Below, piece by piece: positions 1-9,925 of a stretch of DNA of 64,000 nt. The stretch lies in contig NZ_OCSR01000001.1 in assembly GCF_900230185.1 (NCBI RefSeq), forward strand, positions 1,550,001 through 1,614,000. The letters are read 5' to 3'. The notes under the pieces are model-generated. The model saw only the letters and a list, made by a program, of their open reading frames with translations, had not been told where the DNA came from and ran no database searches. The position numbers and the translations under genes are program-made. Source of the DNA: Burkholderia sp. OK233 (GTDB lineage: Bacteria > Pseudomonadota > Gammaproteobacteria > Burkholderiales > Burkholderiaceae). Position 1 is the stretch's first letter. Each line of letters starts with the position of its first letter.

Positions 1-725
1 AACGCCCCAGCGGCCGCCAGGCCAATCAGCTGCGCGACGTGCGCATCACGCGCCACTACACGAAGCATGCGGAGGGCTCGGTGCTGGTCGAATTCGGCGA
101 CACCAAGGTCATCTGCACGGCGAGTATCGCCGAGAGCGTGCCGTCGTTCCTGCGCGACCGCGGCCAGGGCTGGCTGACCGCCGAATACGGCATGCTGCCG
201 CGCGCCACGCATACCCGCAGCGACCGCGAAGCCGCGCGTGGCAAGCAAACCGGCCGCACCCAGGAAATCCAGCGCCTGATCGGCCGCGCGCTGCGCTCGG
301 TGTTCGATCTCGAGAAGCTCGGCGCGCGCACGCTGCATATCGATTGCGACGTGATCCAGGCCGACGGCGGCACGCGCACGGCCAGCATCACCGGCGCGTT
401 CGTGGCGGCCCATGACGCGGTGGCAAAGCTGCTGGCAACGGGCCGCATCGAAAGCTCGCCGATTACCGATTACGTCGCGGCGATTTCGGTCGGCGTGTAC
501 GACGGTCTGCCGGTGCTGGATCTCGACTACGACGAAGATTCGCAATGCGACACCGACATGAATGTGGTGATGACGGGCGCGGGCGGTTTCGTCGAAATTC
601 AGGGCACGGCCGAAGGCGTGCCGTTCTCGCGCGATGAAATGAATTCGCTGCTCGATCTGGCAAGCGACGGCATCAACACGCTGATCGCGAAGCAGAAAGA
701 AGCGTTGGAGCAAAAGAGTGAGTGA
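1..725 (+). CDS. rph: RNase PH, 5' end cut by the window edge
   Basis: Phosphorolytic 3'-5' exoribonuclease that trims tRNA 3' ends. The reading frame is open from base 3, so the start codon lies outside the window; only a few N-terminal residues are missing. The visible protein holds the family core: the arginine-rich [21 protein letters not shown] stretch near the phosphate site and the [19 protein letters not shown] motif. The last codons overlap the GTG start of rdgB by 8 bases, so the two are probably co-translated, as in many beta-proteobacteria. Identity is confident. Confidence 0.95.
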   Translation, partial: RPSGRQANQLRDVRITRHYTKHAEGSVLVEFGDTKVICTASIAESVPSFLRDRGQGWLTAEYGMLPRATHTRSDREAARGKQTGRTQEIQRLIGRALRSVFDLEKLGARTLHIDCDVIQADGGTRTASITGAFVAAHDAVAKLLATGRIESSPITDYVAAISVGVYDGLPVLDLDYDEDSQCDTDMNVVMTGAGGFVEIQGTAEGVPFSRDEMNSLLDLASDGINTLIAKQKEALEQKSE

Positions 726-1365
726 AGTTCGTCAAGGCAACGGCGCTGTCGCGTCTGACTCGCCGTTGAAGAAAGTCGTGCTGGCGTCGAACAACGCGGG
801 TAAGCTGCGCGAGTTCGCGGCGCTGCTCGGCGCGGCCGGCATCGAGCTGATTCCGCAAGGCGAGTTGAACGTGCCGGAAGCGGAAGAGCCGTATCCGACT
901 TTCGTCGAAAACGCGCTGACCAAGGCGCGTCACGCGGCGAAGCTGACCGGCCTGCCCGCCCTTGCCGACGATTCCGGCTTGTGCGTGCGCGCACTGCGCG
1001 GCGCACCCGGCGTTTATTCGGCGCGCTACGCGCAACTCGCCGGCGGTGAAAAGAGCGATGCGGCGAACAACGCACAGCTGGTTTCAGCCTTGCAGGGTGA
1101 GACCGATCGTCGCGCGTATTACTACTGCGTGCTGGCGCTCGTGCGTCATGCGGAGGATCCCGAACCGCTGATCGCCGAAGGCCGCTGGCATGGCGAAATG
1201 CTGGATGCGCCGCGCGGCGTGCATGGCTTCGGCTATGACCCGTACTTCTTCCTGCCGTCGCTGAATGCGAGCGCCGCGGAACTCGAACCGGCGGTGAAGA
1301 ACGCCAGCAGCCATCGCGCGATTGCATTGCGCCACCTGCTCGCGCGTTTGACGGAGGAAGCGTGA
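718..1365 (+). CDS. rdgB: XTP/dITP diphosphatase (RdgB/HAM1)
   Basis: House-cleaning nucleotide pyrophosphatase that hydrolyses XTP, dITP and ITP so that deaminated purines are not incorporated. The family N-terminal motif [13 protein letters not shown] appears near residues 21-33, followed by [28 protein letters not shown] and, later, GFGYDPYF. At 215 residues it is slightly longer than E. coli RdgB because of about 18 extra N-terminal residues from the GTG start inside rph. A later start is possible. It overlaps hemW by 4 bases (GTGA), which suggests one transcription unit rph-rdgB-hemW. Confidence 0.93.
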   Translation: MSEVRQGNGAVASDSPLKKVVLASNNAGKLREFAALLGAAGIELIPQGELNVPEAEEPYPTFVENALTKARHAAKLTGLPALADDSGLCVRALRGAPGVYSARYAQLAGGEKSDAANNAQLVSALQGETDRRAYYYCVLALVRHAEDPEPLIAEGRWHGEMLDAPRGVHGFGYDPYFFLPSLNASAAELEPAVKNASSHRAIALRHLLARLTEEA

Positions 1366-2591
1366 TTCCGATCAAACCAGCGCCTGCCGATATCGGCAAC
1401 GGCGTCATCAAGGCCTTCACGTCGCCGGGCAGCATTCGCCTGACGTCGTTGCCGCCATTGGCGTTGTACGTGCACTTTCCATGGTGCGTGCGCAAATGCC
1501 CGTACTGCGATTTCAACTCGCATGAGTGGAAAGGCGACACGTTCCCGGAGACCGAGTATCTCGACGCGCTGCGCGCCGATCTCGAGATGGCGCTGCCGCT
1601 CGTGTGGGGGCGCCAGGTGCATACGGTGTTCATCGGCGGCGGCACACCCAGCCTGCTGTCGGCGGCCGGACTCGACCGGATGCTATCCGACGTGCGTGCG
1701 CTGCTGCCGCTCGACGCCGACGCGGAAATCACGCTCGAAGCCAACCCTGGTACTTTCGAAGCCGCCAAGTTCGCGCAGTTTCGCGCGAGCGGGGTGAATC
1801 GTCTGTCGGTAGGCATCCAGAGTTTCAATGAAGCGCATCTGAAGGCGCTCGGCCGGATTCACGACGCGACGCAGGCGCGCCACGCGGTCGAAGTGGCCGC
1901 AACCACCTTCGACAACTTCAACCTTGATCTGATGTTCGCGCTGCCGCAGCAGACGCTCGCGGAGTGTCAGGCAGATGTGGAGACGGCGTTGTCGTTCGCG
2001 CCGCCGCATTTGTCGCTGTATCACCTGACGCTGGAACCGAACACGCTGTTTGCGAAATTCCCGCCCGCGCTCCCCGACGACGATGCATCGGCTGACATGC
2101 AGGACTGGATTCACGAACGCACCTCGGCCGCCGGTTACGAACGCTACGAGGTGTCCGCGTATGCGCAGCCGCATCGGCAGAGCAAGCACAATCTGAATTA
2201 CTGGCGCTTCGGCGACTATCTCGGCATCGGCGCGGGCGCGCATACCAAACTGTCGTTTCCGAACCGCGTGCTGCGTCAGGTGCGCTACAAGCACCCGACC
2301 ACCTTCATCGAGCAGGCATTGGCCGGCACGGCCGTGCAGGAAGAGAATGAGGTCGGCCCGCGCGATCTGCCGTTCGAGTTCATGCTGAACGCGCTGCGCC
2401 TGGTGGAAGGGTTTCCAGTGCATCGCTTTATCGAGCGCACAGGGCTCTCGATGACCTCGATCGAACCGGCTTTGCAGGAGGCGGAACGGCGCAAGCTGAT
2501 TACGCGCGACCACGAAAAGATCGCGCCGACGCCACTTGGCCAGGCCTTCCTGAACGATCTGCAGGGGCTGTTTCTGAAAGATCCGCAGTAA
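1362..2591 (+). CDS. hemW: Radical SAM haem chaperone HemW
   Basis: HemN-like radical SAM protein of 409 residues. The iron-sulphur motif reads CVRKCPYCDF (CX3CX2C followed by Phe). It lacks the extra cysteine found right after the cluster in true HemN (CGCN at the second gene, near 29,030), which is the standard way to tell HemW from HemN. HemW binds haem and delivers it to membrane proteins rather than acting as a coproporphyrinogen dehydrogenase. The start is a GTG overlapping the rdgB stop. About 30 residues precede the usual start of the family, so a later start is possible. Confidence 0.9.
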   Translation: MIPIKPAPADIGNGVIKAFTSPGSIRLTSLPPLALYVHFPWCVRKCPYCDFNSHEWKGDTFPETEYLDALRADLEMALPLVWGRQVHTVFIGGGTPSLLSAAGLDRMLSDVRALLPLDADAEITLEANPGTFEAAKFAQFRASGVNRLSVGIQSFNEAHLKALGRIHDATQARHAVEVAATTFDNFNLDLMFALPQQTLAECQADVETALSFAPPHLSLYHLTLEPNTLFAKFPPALPDDDASADMQDWIHERTSAAGYERYEVSAYAQPHRQSKHNLNYWRFGDYLGIGAGAHTKLSFPNRVLRQVRYKHPTTFIEQALAGTAVQEENEVGPRDLPFEFMLNALRLVEGFPVHRFIERTGLSMTSIEPALQEAERRKLITRDHEKIAPTPLGQAFLNDLQGLFLKDPQ

Positions 2592-2646
2592 TTGCAGCGC
2601 CGCCGAGCGCCGCAACGAGGATTTTTCAGGTTACAATTTAGGGCTT

Positions 2647-2736
2647 GGAGGTGTGGCCGAGCGGTTTAAGGCACCGGTCTTGAAAACCGGCGAAGGAGTG
2701 ATCCTTCCGTGAGTTCGAATCTCACCGCCTCCGCCA
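2647..2736 (+). tRNA. tRNA-Ser (UGA)
   Basis: A 90-nt cloverleaf with a long variable arm, as expected for serine. The 5' acceptor GGAGGTG pairs with CGCCTCC at the 3' end, followed by G and an encoded CCA. The anticodon loop CTTGAAA gives UGA. The T-arm GAGTTCGAATCTC is present. A TACAAT hexamer at 2632-2637 could be its -10 box, but no good -35 is visible. Confidence 0.96.
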
Positions 2737-2750
2737 GACAATCAATGAAT

Positions 2751-2773
2751 ACGGGCCTATCGGCCCGTTTTTC
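2751..2773 (+). terminator. Rho-independent terminator after tRNA-Ser
   Basis: A perfect 7-bp stem (ACGGGCC / GGCCCGT) with a TATC loop followed by a run of five T, starting 14 bases after the tRNA CCA end. Confidence 0.85.
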
Positions 2774-2940
2774 ATTTCTGGCCATCAAAGAAGCCGACCA
2801 TCGGCGACTGCGCAACGCATCGAACGGGTAAGCAACTGTAAATAGAGCCCGATAACACCGAGGCTGCGTAATTTCCCGTCACAAGGTAGCCCGAACGAAT
2901 GCAGTGCCCGGCTCCTCCAACTCATGAAAAGGGAGGAACC

Positions 2941-3114
2941 ATGCTCAAGTTACTGTTAACGATAGGTTTCGCAGTGGGCCTTTCGGGGTGTATCGTCGCA
3001 CCGCCCTACGGCTACGCACCGGCATACGGATATGCACCAGGCTACTATGCCGCCCCTAGCGTCAGCGTGGGTGTTGGCGTCGGCGGTTATTACGGCGGCC
3101 GCGGACGGTGGTAG
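2941..3114 (+). CDS. Small Gly/Tyr-rich lipoprotein, 57 aa
   Basis: The ATG at 2941 is preceded by a strong ribosome site (GGGAGGA). The N-terminus MLKLLLTIGFAVGLSGC is a lipoprotein signal with lipobox LSGC, so the mature protein would be lipidated at Cys17. The rest is low complexity: three GYAP-type repeats, then VSVGVGVGGYYGG. Burkholderiaceae carry many such small Gly/Tyr-rich envelope proteins of unknown role; a similar secreted one is at 21,013. No function is assigned. Confidence 0.75.
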   Translation: MLKLLLTIGFAVGLSGCIVAPPYGYAPAYGYAPGYYAAPSVSVGVGVGGYYGGRGRW

Positions 3115-3259
3115 TTTCTGGCTGAGTTCGTTCCTGGCCAAGTTCGTATCAGTCAATATCTCGGCACCACCCGCATTAAGGGGAACCCCTCCCTCAACAT
3201 CTCGCTCCCATGGTCGATATCAAGACTATCTGTGCCGTCAGCACGCCAGGGAGTTGCTC

Positions 3260-3718
3260 ATGAAAGTCAGTACTTTAGCCTGTGCACTAATTTGGGTTGC
3301 CGCGAGCACGGGTGCATCGTCCGCGCTCGCCGGCACGCCAACGGCGCTGTCCGACGACGATAGCGCAGCGGTATTCGGCTCGGCCAGGCTGTCGAATCTG
3401 CAGGACGTCGGCGGCAGCGCGAAAGTTGGCGCGTCCGCCGCTACCCTGGGCGCCAATACGCTGAGAGGCGCCAGCGGCAATATCGGCGTGAACGTCTCAG
3501 CCGGTGCGCTGAATGCTCAGTCCAACCAGATCATCCTCATCACCAGCCCGCAAGCCACGATCACCTCACAACAGAATGTGCATGCCGTCGCGCAAGTGAC
3601 GGGCAGCACCTCCGCCAAACTCGGCGCCGGCTCACTGGCGGCGGTGAGCGGCAATGTCGGCGTGAATATCGCGTCCGGTGTGGGCAATGCCCAGTTCAAC
3701 GGGCTCATCATTCACTGA
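3260..3718 (+). CDS. Small secreted repeat protein, possibly Fap-type adhesin or amyloid-like
   Basis: 152 residues. The ATG at 3260 follows GGGAG, and MKVSTLACALIWVAASTGASSALA is a signal peptide. The mature part holds two imperfect repeats: LGANTLRGASGNIGVNVSAG then NAQSNQIIL, and LGAGSLAAVSGNVGVNIASG then NAQFNGLII. The asparagine/glutamine-rich SGNxGVN(V/I)xxGxxNAQ pattern resembles repeats of Fap-type surface fibres and related adhesins in Gram-negatives. The resemblance is by eye only. No fap export genes are nearby, so polymerising behaviour is speculative. An upstream in-frame extension lacks a signal peptide and was not used. Confidence 0.65.
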   Translation: MKVSTLACALIWVAASTGASSALAGTPTALSDDDSAAVFGSARLSNLQDVGGSAKVGASAATLGANTLRGASGNIGVNVSAGALNAQSNQIILITSPQATITSQQNVHAVAQVTGSTSAKLGAGSLAAVSGNVGVNIASGVGNAQFNGLIIH

Positions 3719-3745
3719 GTCGCAACGCCGCGACACCGCAACGAC

Positions 3746-4150
3746 TTAAACCAGCGCGGTCGCCTCGACCTCGACCTTCAACCCGTAATGCAGATGTGGA
3801 ACCGGCACGACGGCCCGCGCCGGCCGTGCCTCACCTGCCCAACGCGCGTAAATCTGATTGAAGCTCGCCCAGTGTTCGACATCGGCGATATAGACGCGTA
3901 CCTGCACCAGTTGCGCAATGCTGCTGCCGGCGCCTTCGAGCGCAGCCTGAACATTCGCCAACACCTGCTGGGCCTGGACCTCGAACAAGGCGTCAGCAAG
4001 CTTCTCGCCCTGCGCGTTGATCGGCAACTGTCCCGAGACGAAAACAAAACCATTCGCAATCGCGACGTGACTGTAGTGGCCACCCGGCTTTGCCAAACCA
4101 GCGGGATTGTCCATGTGCGGCAGATGCGGGTCGTGCTGGCTAACAGCCAT
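3746..4150 (-). CDS. RidA (YjgF/YER057c/UK114) family protein
   Basis: 134 residues, the usual RidA size. RidA proteins deaminate reactive enamine/imine intermediates from PLP enzymes, or act in related deaminations. Seen are the GGHYSHVAIANGFVFVSGQLP core, the QQVLANVQAALEGAG helix and the C-terminal RPARAVVPVPHLHYGLKVEVEATA, which carries the arginine typical of active members. The ATG at 4150 with GGAG upstream is preferred to a longer in-frame start at 4216, whose extra 22 residues fit no family member. The exact substrate is unknown. Confidence 0.85.
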   Translation of the reverse strand: MAVSQHDPHLPHMDNPAGLAKPGGHYSHVAIANGFVFVSGQLPINAQGEKLADALFEVQAQQVLANVQAALEGAGSSIAQLVQVRVYIADVEHWASFNQIYARWAGEARPARAVVPVPHLHYGLKVEVEATALV

Positions 4151-4228
4151 GAATGCAACTCCAAAGTGGATGGCGCCTTCGCGGCGCGTGGCTATGCACA
4201 GGACGCTGCATGCCACTCACCGCGTGTG

Positions 4229-4459
4229 TCACACGCTAAGCGCATCCAGCTTCTCACGCGCATCGGCGCACCGGCGATTCAGGTCGCGATGCATCAACTG
4301 GCTGTCGAGCAGCGCCGATACATCAGACAAACCGTAATCAAAGCGCAAGACGTATTCGATGTCTGTGTAATCGTGATAGGCGCCGCTGTCTGCCAGCTTC
4401 TGCGCTTCAGCGAAAGCAGCATGTTGCCGTTCGCCATTCATCAAATCTCTGATCGCCAT
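4229..4459 (-). CDS. Hypothetical protein, 76 aa
   Basis: Start chosen at the ATG at 4459, which has GGAG 8 bases upstream. The protein is short, soluble and probably helical (MAIRDLMNGERQHAAFAEAQKLADSG, then YHDYTDIEYVLRFDYGL). No signal peptide or membrane segment. I do not recognise a family. It is transcribed towards the RidA gene with 78 bases between them. Confidence 0.6.
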   Translation of the reverse strand: MAIRDLMNGERQHAAFAEAQKLADSGAYHDYTDIEYVLRFDYGLSDVSALLDSQLMHRDLNRRCADAREKLDALSV

Positions 4460-4630
4460 GATTGCCGCTCCGAGGAACAGTGACTCCATCATAGCAACGC
4501 AAATCAAAACGCACGGTCGCGCGCACGCAACACCTGGTGTTTTCCGTAGACACGTTGTTCGCGCAGGATGAAGAAGCAAGCATGCCGCGCGTTTCGGCTA
4601 AGGAACAATGAATCCCTGCTTACGATGCCG

Positions 4631-5851
4631 TCAAACAGCAGCGACAGGTACCTTCATCCCGTGCCATTTGATTACCAGAATCCGCCCGACGTAACACAGC
4701 ACGCCCGCGACGCCCACGACGACGCCCATGCCCTTGGGCGAGCCATCCTGCCAGAGTCCGACGGCAAGGCTCGCCAAGGCGCCAAGCGCCAACTGCACCG
4801 CGCCGAACACGGCGGCCGCGGCGCCGGCATTCATCGGATACCGATGCATAAGATCGGTCGTGCAGTTAGCGGACAACAACCCCACCACGCCAACCACGAA
4901 GAACAAACCGAAAACGATCGACCACAACCCGCCCCACCCCGTCAGCGAAACGAGACAGACGAACAGGGACGCGATGCAACTCACAGTCGCGGCGAACGAA
5001 ATGATCGGCAGCGAACCGAGCCGGCCGACGAGACGCGTATTCATCAAGTTGCCGAACATGATGCCGACGATATTCAGCGCGAACAGAAAGCCATAATGCT
5101 GCGCAGATACATGGAAATATTCGATGTACACGAACGGCGTCGCGGTGATGTACGCGAACATCGACGCGAACGCCATGCCGCCGCACAGCATGTGCCCCCA
5201 CGCGACCGGATCGCGCAGCAATTTGCCATAGGCGCCGAACGATTTCAGCAGCGCCGAATGCGCACGCTTTTCGGGCGGCCACGTTTCCGGCACCTTGAGG
5301 AACGCGGTCACGGCGCACGCCGTGCCGAACAGCGTCAGCACGATAAAGACGACTCGCCAGCCGCCGAGCAACAGCAACTGCCCGCCGATCAGCGGCGCGA
5401 GCAACGGCCCGATCGACGTGACGATGGCGAGCATCGACAGCACCCGCGCGGCATCGGTCGGCCCGTGCGCGTCGCGGGCGATCGCGCGCGCCAGCACCGA
5501 GGCCGCGCCCGCGCCGAGCGCCTGCACGAAGCGGAATATCACCAGCGATCCGATCGAAAACGACAGCGCGCAGGCCACGCTTGCCAGCGCATACATGATG
5601 ATGCCGCCGAGCAGCACGGGCCGGCGGCCATAGGTATCCGACAACGGACCATAGAGCAGCATGCCGATCGAAAAGCCGAACATGAAGCTGGTGAGCGTGG
5701 TTTGCGCGGCGCCGTTGCTGATGGCGAATGCCTGCGAGATAGTCGGCAGGCTCGGCAAATACATATCGATCGAAATCGGCCCGCATGCGGCAAGCGCACC
5801 GAGCAACAGAATCAGCCGACCATCGGGCCGGCTTCGGGTGACGTGAGACAT
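4631..5851 (-). CDS. Bcr/CflA-type MFS drug exporter
   Basis: 406-residue major facilitator with about 12 hydrophobic segments. The first helix reads LLGALAACGPISIDMYLPSLPTI, which is characteristic of the Bcr/CflA drug:proton antiporters, and the loop 2-3 motif A is GPLSDTYGRRP. The ATG at 5851 is preferred because the 43 upstream in-frame residues are arginine-rich and do not fit the family. The substrate (bicyclomycin, sulfonamide, chloramphenicol or another compound) cannot be told from the sequence. It stands alone. Confidence 0.88.
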   Translation of the reverse strand: MSHVTRSRPDGRLILLLGALAACGPISIDMYLPSLPTISQAFAISNGAAQTTLTSFMFGFSIGMLLYGPLSDTYGRRPVLLGGIIMYALASVACALSFSIGSLVIFRFVQALGAGAASVLARAIARDAHGPTDAARVLSMLAIVTSIGPLLAPLIGGQLLLLGGWRVVFIVLTLFGTACAVTAFLKVPETWPPEKRAHSALLKSFGAYGKLLRDPVAWGHMLCGGMAFASMFAYITATPFVYIEYFHVSAQHYGFLFALNIVGIMFGNLMNTRLVGRLGSLPIISFAATVSCIASLFVCLVSLTGWGGLWSIVFGLFFVVGVVGLLSANCTTDLMHRYPMNAGAAAAVFGAVQLALGALASLAVGLWQDGSPKGMGVVVGVAGVLCYVGRILVIKWHGMKVPVAAV

Positions 5852-6100
5852 GGGAATCCAGATGAAGCGCCGCGCCCTCATCGGCAGCGAAACGCGGTGA
5901 AACAGGGAAAGCAGCAGCTTGACGACCCCGATTGTACGCGACGGCCAAACCGTCCGAGGCGTCCGGGCCCGGATGGGCACGGGCCCTTCATGCCCCGCGA
6001 CATGCGCGCCGTCGATCGGTTAAGCTGCCGCCAGAACGCTTCGGGGCGTGACACAGACCTGTCCGCTACGCCTTCCACACTGCCCTGTTCCGACTTTGTC

Positions 6101-6598
6101 ATGACTGCCTTCCTGTTGATCTGGAGCCCCAAGAAATGGCCGTGGCCCGAGCTGCCCGACGTGGCAAAGCGCGTGGCCGCAGGCGTAGCGGTGGCTGACG
6201 TGTGGGGTTGCGGATTTGCCCGCAGCATCCTGCCGGGCGACCGCGTGTTCCTGCACCGTGTCGCCCAGGAACCCAAGGGCATTTTCGGCTCGGGCTACGT
6301 GACGCGCGCGCCGTACGAAGTCCCCGACCCGGCGACGAAGCGCGGCTACCGGTTGTGCATCGACTTCGTCTATGACTCGGTGGTCGACGCACACGAGGGT
6401 GTCGTGATTCCACGCGAGATGTTGCGTACGCATCCGTTTTCCGTGCAGACATGGGACGCGCAGAGTTCAGGCACCGTGATCAAGCCAATGGCGGAAGGCG
6501 CGCTGGAGAAGCGCTGGGCCGAGCTCACGGGCAAGCGCAAGCCGCCAAAGCTCGACACATCCTCCGGCATGGGCAAACCCAAAACCTCTTCACGCTGA
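6101..6598 (+). CDS. EVE/PUA-like domain protein, 165 aa
   Basis: Starts at the ATG at 6101 with [15 protein letters not shown], which resembles the opening of EVE-type domains (PUA-like folds that bind modified bases in RNA or DNA). The following [28 protein letters not shown] segment matches the fold's second strand pair with its G-I-x-GxG pattern. It ends in a basic tail. No nuclease domain is attached, unlike EVE-HNH proteins. The long upstream in-frame extension runs antisense through the MFS gene and was rejected. The assignment is by eye and moderate. Confidence 0.6.
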   Translation: MTAFLLIWSPKKWPWPELPDVAKRVAAGVAVADVWGCGFARSILPGDRVFLHRVAQEPKGIFGSGYVTRAPYEVPDPATKRGYRLCIDFVYDSVVDAHEGVVIPREMLRTHPFSVQTWDAQSSGTVIKPMAEGALEKRWAELTGKRKPPKLDTSSGMGKPKTSSR

Positions 6599-6689
6599 CT
6601 CCGGTACAATTTCTGTACTCATCCCAGCGCCGCGCCAGCCGCCTCCAGGCTACCCGCGCCGCTGCGCAACCCAATTTCCAGCCATCGCC

Positions 6690-7973
6690 ATGTCCAACAA
6701 TCAGACCCTCTTCGAACGCGCACAGCGCACCATCCCCGGCGGCGTGAACTCGCCGGTCCGCGCATTCCGTTCGGTAGGCGGCACGCCGCGCTTCATCGAA
6801 CGCGCCGAAGGAGCGTACTTCTGGGACGCGGACGGCCAACGCTATATCGACTACATCGGCTCATGGGGCCCGATGATCCTCGGCCACGTCCATCCGGAAG
6901 TGCTGGAAGCAGTCCAGCGCGTGCTGGCTAACGGCTTCTCGTTCGGCGCGCCGACGGAATCCGAAATCGAAATCGCCGAAGAAATCTGCAAACTGGTCCC
7001 GTCGATCGAACAGGTTCGCATGGTCTCGAGCGGCACCGAAGCGACCATGAGCGCACTGCGTCTCGCGCGCGGCTTCACGAACCGCAGCCGCATCGTCAAG
7101 TTCGAAGGCTGCTATCACGGTCACGCGGACAGCCTGCTGGTCAAAGCCGGCTCGGGCCTGCTCACGTTCGGCAATCCGACTTCGGCGGGCGTGCCGGCCG
7201 ATATCGCCAAGCACACCACGGTGCTCGAGTACAACAACGTCGCGGAACTCGAAGAAGCGTTCAAGGCGTTCGGCAATGAGATCGCCTCGGTGATCGTCGA
7301 GCCGGTGGCGGGCAACATGAACCTCGTGCGCGCCACGCCCGAGTTCCTGCAAGCCTTGCGGCGCCTGTGCACCGAGTACGGCTCGGTCCTGATTTTTGAC
7401 GAAGTGATGTGCGGTTTCCGCGTCGCCCTGGGTGGCGCGCAAGAGGTCTACGGCATCACGCCGGACCTGACGTGTCTGGGCAAGGTGATCGGCGGCGGCA
7501 TGCCGGCCGCGGCCTTCGGCGGCCGGCGTGACATCATGGCTCATCTCGCACCGCTCGGCGGCGTCTACCAGGCAGGCACGCTGTCGGGCAATCCGATCGC
7601 GGTCGCCGCGGGCCTGAAGACGCTGCAACTGATCCAGGCGCCGGGCTTCTACGACACGCTTTCCGCTCGCACCACGCGTCTTGCGCAAGGTCTCGCGAAT
7701 GTCGCGCGTGAAGCGAAGGTGCCGTTCGCGGCCGATTCGCTCGGCGGCATGTTCGGCCTCTATTTCACCGAGTCGGTCCCGACCAGCTTTGCCGAAGTCA
7801 CGAAGAGCGACGTGCCGCGCTTCAATGCGTTCTTTCACAAGATGCTCGACGCGGGCGTGTACTTCGCGCCGTCGGCCTATGAAGCGGGCTTCGTGTCGAT
7901 CGTGCACGACGACGCGATCGTTGACGCGACGATCGACGCGGCGCGCGGCGCGTTTGCCTCGCTCGCAGCCTGA
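6690..7973 (+). CDS. hemL: Glutamate-1-semialdehyde 2,1-aminomutase
   Basis: PLP enzyme converting glutamate-1-semialdehyde to 5-aminolevulinate, the entry to tetrapyrrole synthesis by the C5 route. 427 residues, full family length. N-terminal [14 protein letters not shown], the FCYHGHAD-type segment ([12 protein letters not shown]), and the catalytic lysine in [17 protein letters not shown] are all present. It is about 90 bases after the EVE-like gene. Together with hemW and hemN, three haem-related genes lie in this window but in separate transcription units. Confidence 0.96.
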   Translation: MSNNQTLFERAQRTIPGGVNSPVRAFRSVGGTPRFIERAEGAYFWDADGQRYIDYIGSWGPMILGHVHPEVLEAVQRVLANGFSFGAPTESEIEIAEEICKLVPSIEQVRMVSSGTEATMSALRLARGFTNRSRIVKFEGCYHGHADSLLVKAGSGLLTFGNPTSAGVPADIAKHTTVLEYNNVAELEEAFKAFGNEIASVIVEPVAGNMNLVRATPEFLQALRRLCTEYGSVLIFDEVMCGFRVALGGAQEVYGITPDLTCLGKVIGGGMPAAAFGGRRDIMAHLAPLGGVYQAGTLSGNPIAVAAGLKTLQLIQAPGFYDTLSARTTRLAQGLANVAREAKVPFAADSLGGMFGLYFTESVPTSFAEVTKSDVPRFNAFFHKMLDAGVYFAPSAYEAGFVSIVHDDAIVDATIDAARGAFASLAA

Positions 7974-8045
7974 AGCCGGCAAGACACGCAAACCACCTGA
8001 ACCCAGGCTCAATACTGCCTAGCCACCGTACCCGACCGGACACCG

Positions 8046-9215
8046 ATGTTTTCGCAAACCGACTTCGTCCATATGGAACGCGCGCTCGCGCTAGCCAAGC
8101 GCGGCATGTACACGACCGACCCGAATCCGCGCGTCGGGTGCGTGCTCGTCAAGAACGGCGAGGTGATCGGCGAAGGCTTCACGCAACCGGCCGGCCAGGA
8201 TCATGCCGAAGTTCGCGCGTTGAAGGACGCGCGTTCGCGCGGCCATGATCTGCGCGGCGCCACGGCCTACGTGACGCTCGAACCGTGCAGCCATTTCGGC
8301 CGCACGCCGCCGTGCGCGAACGCACTGATCGAAGCGCAGGTCGAGCGCGTGGTCGCGGCGATGGAAGACCCGAACCCGCAAGTCTCCGGGCGTGGCCTCA
8401 AGATGCTGCGCGACGCCGGTATTGAAGTGCGTTGCGGGCTGCTCGCTAACGAAGCGCACGAACTGAACATCGGCTTCGTGTCGCGCATGACGCGCGGCCG
8501 CCCATGGGTACGCATGAAAGTGGCCGCCTCGCTGGATGGCCGCACCGGCTTGCCATCGGGCGTCAGTCAATGGATTACCGGCGAAGCGGCGCGCGCCGAC
8601 GGTCACGCGTGGCGCGCCCGCGCGTCGGCGATTCTGACGGGCATCGGCACCGTCAGAGAAGACGATCCGCGTATGACCGTGCGTGCCGTCGACACGCCGC
8701 GCCAGCCGCAACGCGTGCTGATCGACAGCCAGCTCGACGTGCCGCCTGACGCGCAGATTCTGGCCGGCGCGCCCACGCTGATTTTCTGCGGCAATCTCGA
8801 CGAGCGTCATGCCGAGCGAGCCGCCGCACTGCGCGATCGCGGCGCGGAGATCGTGCAACTGGCGAACGCGTCCGGCAAGGTCGATTTGCCCGCCATGCTG
8901 AAAGTACTCGGCGAGCGTAACGTCAACGAACTGCACGTCGAGGCGGGCTACAAGCTGAACGGTTCGCTGCTGCGCGAAGGCTGCGTCGACGAACTGCTGG
9001 TCTATCTCGCGCCCAGCCTGCTTGGCGTAGACTCGATGAGCATGTTCAATCTGAACGCGCCGGAGACGCTCGACGGCCGCACGCAACTGAACTTCCACGC
9101 AGTCGACCGGATCGGCGACGATCTGCGGATTCTTGCGCGCTTTGTGCCCCGCGCCGTGCCGCAGCCGGCACCCGAAGCCGGTACCGAGCCAGCACCCCAA
9201 CCAACTTCGAATTGA
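8046..9215 (+). CDS. ribD: Riboflavin biosynthesis deaminase/reductase RibD
   Basis: Bifunctional enzyme for the second and third steps from GTP to riboflavin: the N-terminal deaminase and C-terminal reductase act on the pyrimidinone intermediate. The zinc deaminase site is visible as HAEVRAL and TLEPCSHFGRTPPC (residues about 50-85). The reductase begins near VRMKVAASLDGRTGLPSG. The last 20 residues form a Pro/Glu-rich tail (PQPAPEAGTEPAPQP) not needed for catalysis. ribE starts 15 bases later, so the two form an operon. Confidence 0.95.
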   Translation: MFSQTDFVHMERALALAKRGMYTTDPNPRVGCVLVKNGEVIGEGFTQPAGQDHAEVRALKDARSRGHDLRGATAYVTLEPCSHFGRTPPCANALIEAQVERVVAAMEDPNPQVSGRGLKMLRDAGIEVRCGLLANEAHELNIGFVSRMTRGRPWVRMKVAASLDGRTGLPSGVSQWITGEAARADGHAWRARASAILTGIGTVREDDPRMTVRAVDTPRQPQRVLIDSQLDVPPDAQILAGAPTLIFCGNLDERHAERAAALRDRGAEIVQLANASGKVDLPAMLKVLGERNVNELHVEAGYKLNGSLLREGCVDELLVYLAPSLLGVDSMSMFNLNAPETLDGRTQLNFHAVDRIGDDLRILARFVPRAVPQPAPEAGTEPAPQPTSN

Positions 9216-9230
9216 TCAAGGATTAGCACG

Positions 9231-9866
9231 ATGTTTACAGGAATCGTCGCGGCGGTGGGCCGCATCGAATCAGTCAAACCCCTCGGCACGGATGGCGACG
9301 CGGGCGTGCGCCTGAACGTCGAAGCCGGCGGCCTCGATCTCGAAGACGTGCAGCTTGGCGACAGCATCACGATCCAGGGCGCCTGCATGACGGTGGTGGA
9401 AAAAACCGCGCATTCGTTCGACGTGGACGTGTCGCGGGAAAGCCTGAACTGCACGGTCGGGCTCGGCGAGCCGGGCGAAGTCAATCTCGAGAAAGCACTG
9501 CGCGCGCACGACCGGCTCGGCGGCCATATCGTCTCCGGCCACGTGGACGGGCTCGGCACGGTCACGCGCTTCGCGCCGGTCGGCGAATCGCATGAACTGC
9601 GCGTGCTGGCGCCGCGCGAGATCGGCCGCTATCTGGCTTACAAAGGCTCGATCACGGTGAACGGCGTAAGCCTGACGGTCAACTCGGTTCAGGATAGTGA
9701 CGACGGCTGCGAATTCTCGATCAACCTGATTCCGCACACGGTGCAGGTGACGTCGCTGAAGAATTTGCGCGAGGGTTCGCAGGTGAATCTGGAGATCGAT
9801 CTGATTGCGCGGTATGTGGAGCGGATGCTCTCGGCATCGCAGGACGGTCAACAGCCCTTGAAGTAA
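9231..9866 (+). CDS. ribE: Riboflavin synthase, alpha subunit
   Basis: Trimeric enzyme that dismutates two lumazine molecules to riboflavin. It starts with MFTGIVAAVGRIES and has the two-fold internal repeat typical of the family: the first lumazine-binding half includes LGDSITIQGACMTV, the second GSITVNGVSLTVN. Length 211 fits. It works with RibH (13,258), encoded beyond ilvD. E. coli calls this gene ribC. Confidence 0.95.
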   Translation: MFTGIVAAVGRIESVKPLGTDGDAGVRLNVEAGGLDLEDVQLGDSITIQGACMTVVEKTAHSFDVDVSRESLNCTVGLGEPGEVNLEKALRAHDRLGGHIVSGHVDGLGTVTRFAPVGESHELRVLAPREIGRYLAYKGSITVNGVSLTVNSVQDSDDGCEFSINLIPHTVQVTSLKNLREGSQVNLEIDLIARYVERMLSASQDGQQPLK

Positions 9867-9925
9867 TCGGATTGACGGGCTCTGCCCGTTATCGCAGTCA
9901 CGTCTACGGTTTGGGTAGCATACGA

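Noticed and set aside
4568..6598. A 676-residue plus-strand frame across the MFS gene
   Set aside because: All but its last 165 residues run antisense to a clear Bcr-type exporter, and are arginine/histidine-rich shadow sequence. Only the part from 6101 was kept.
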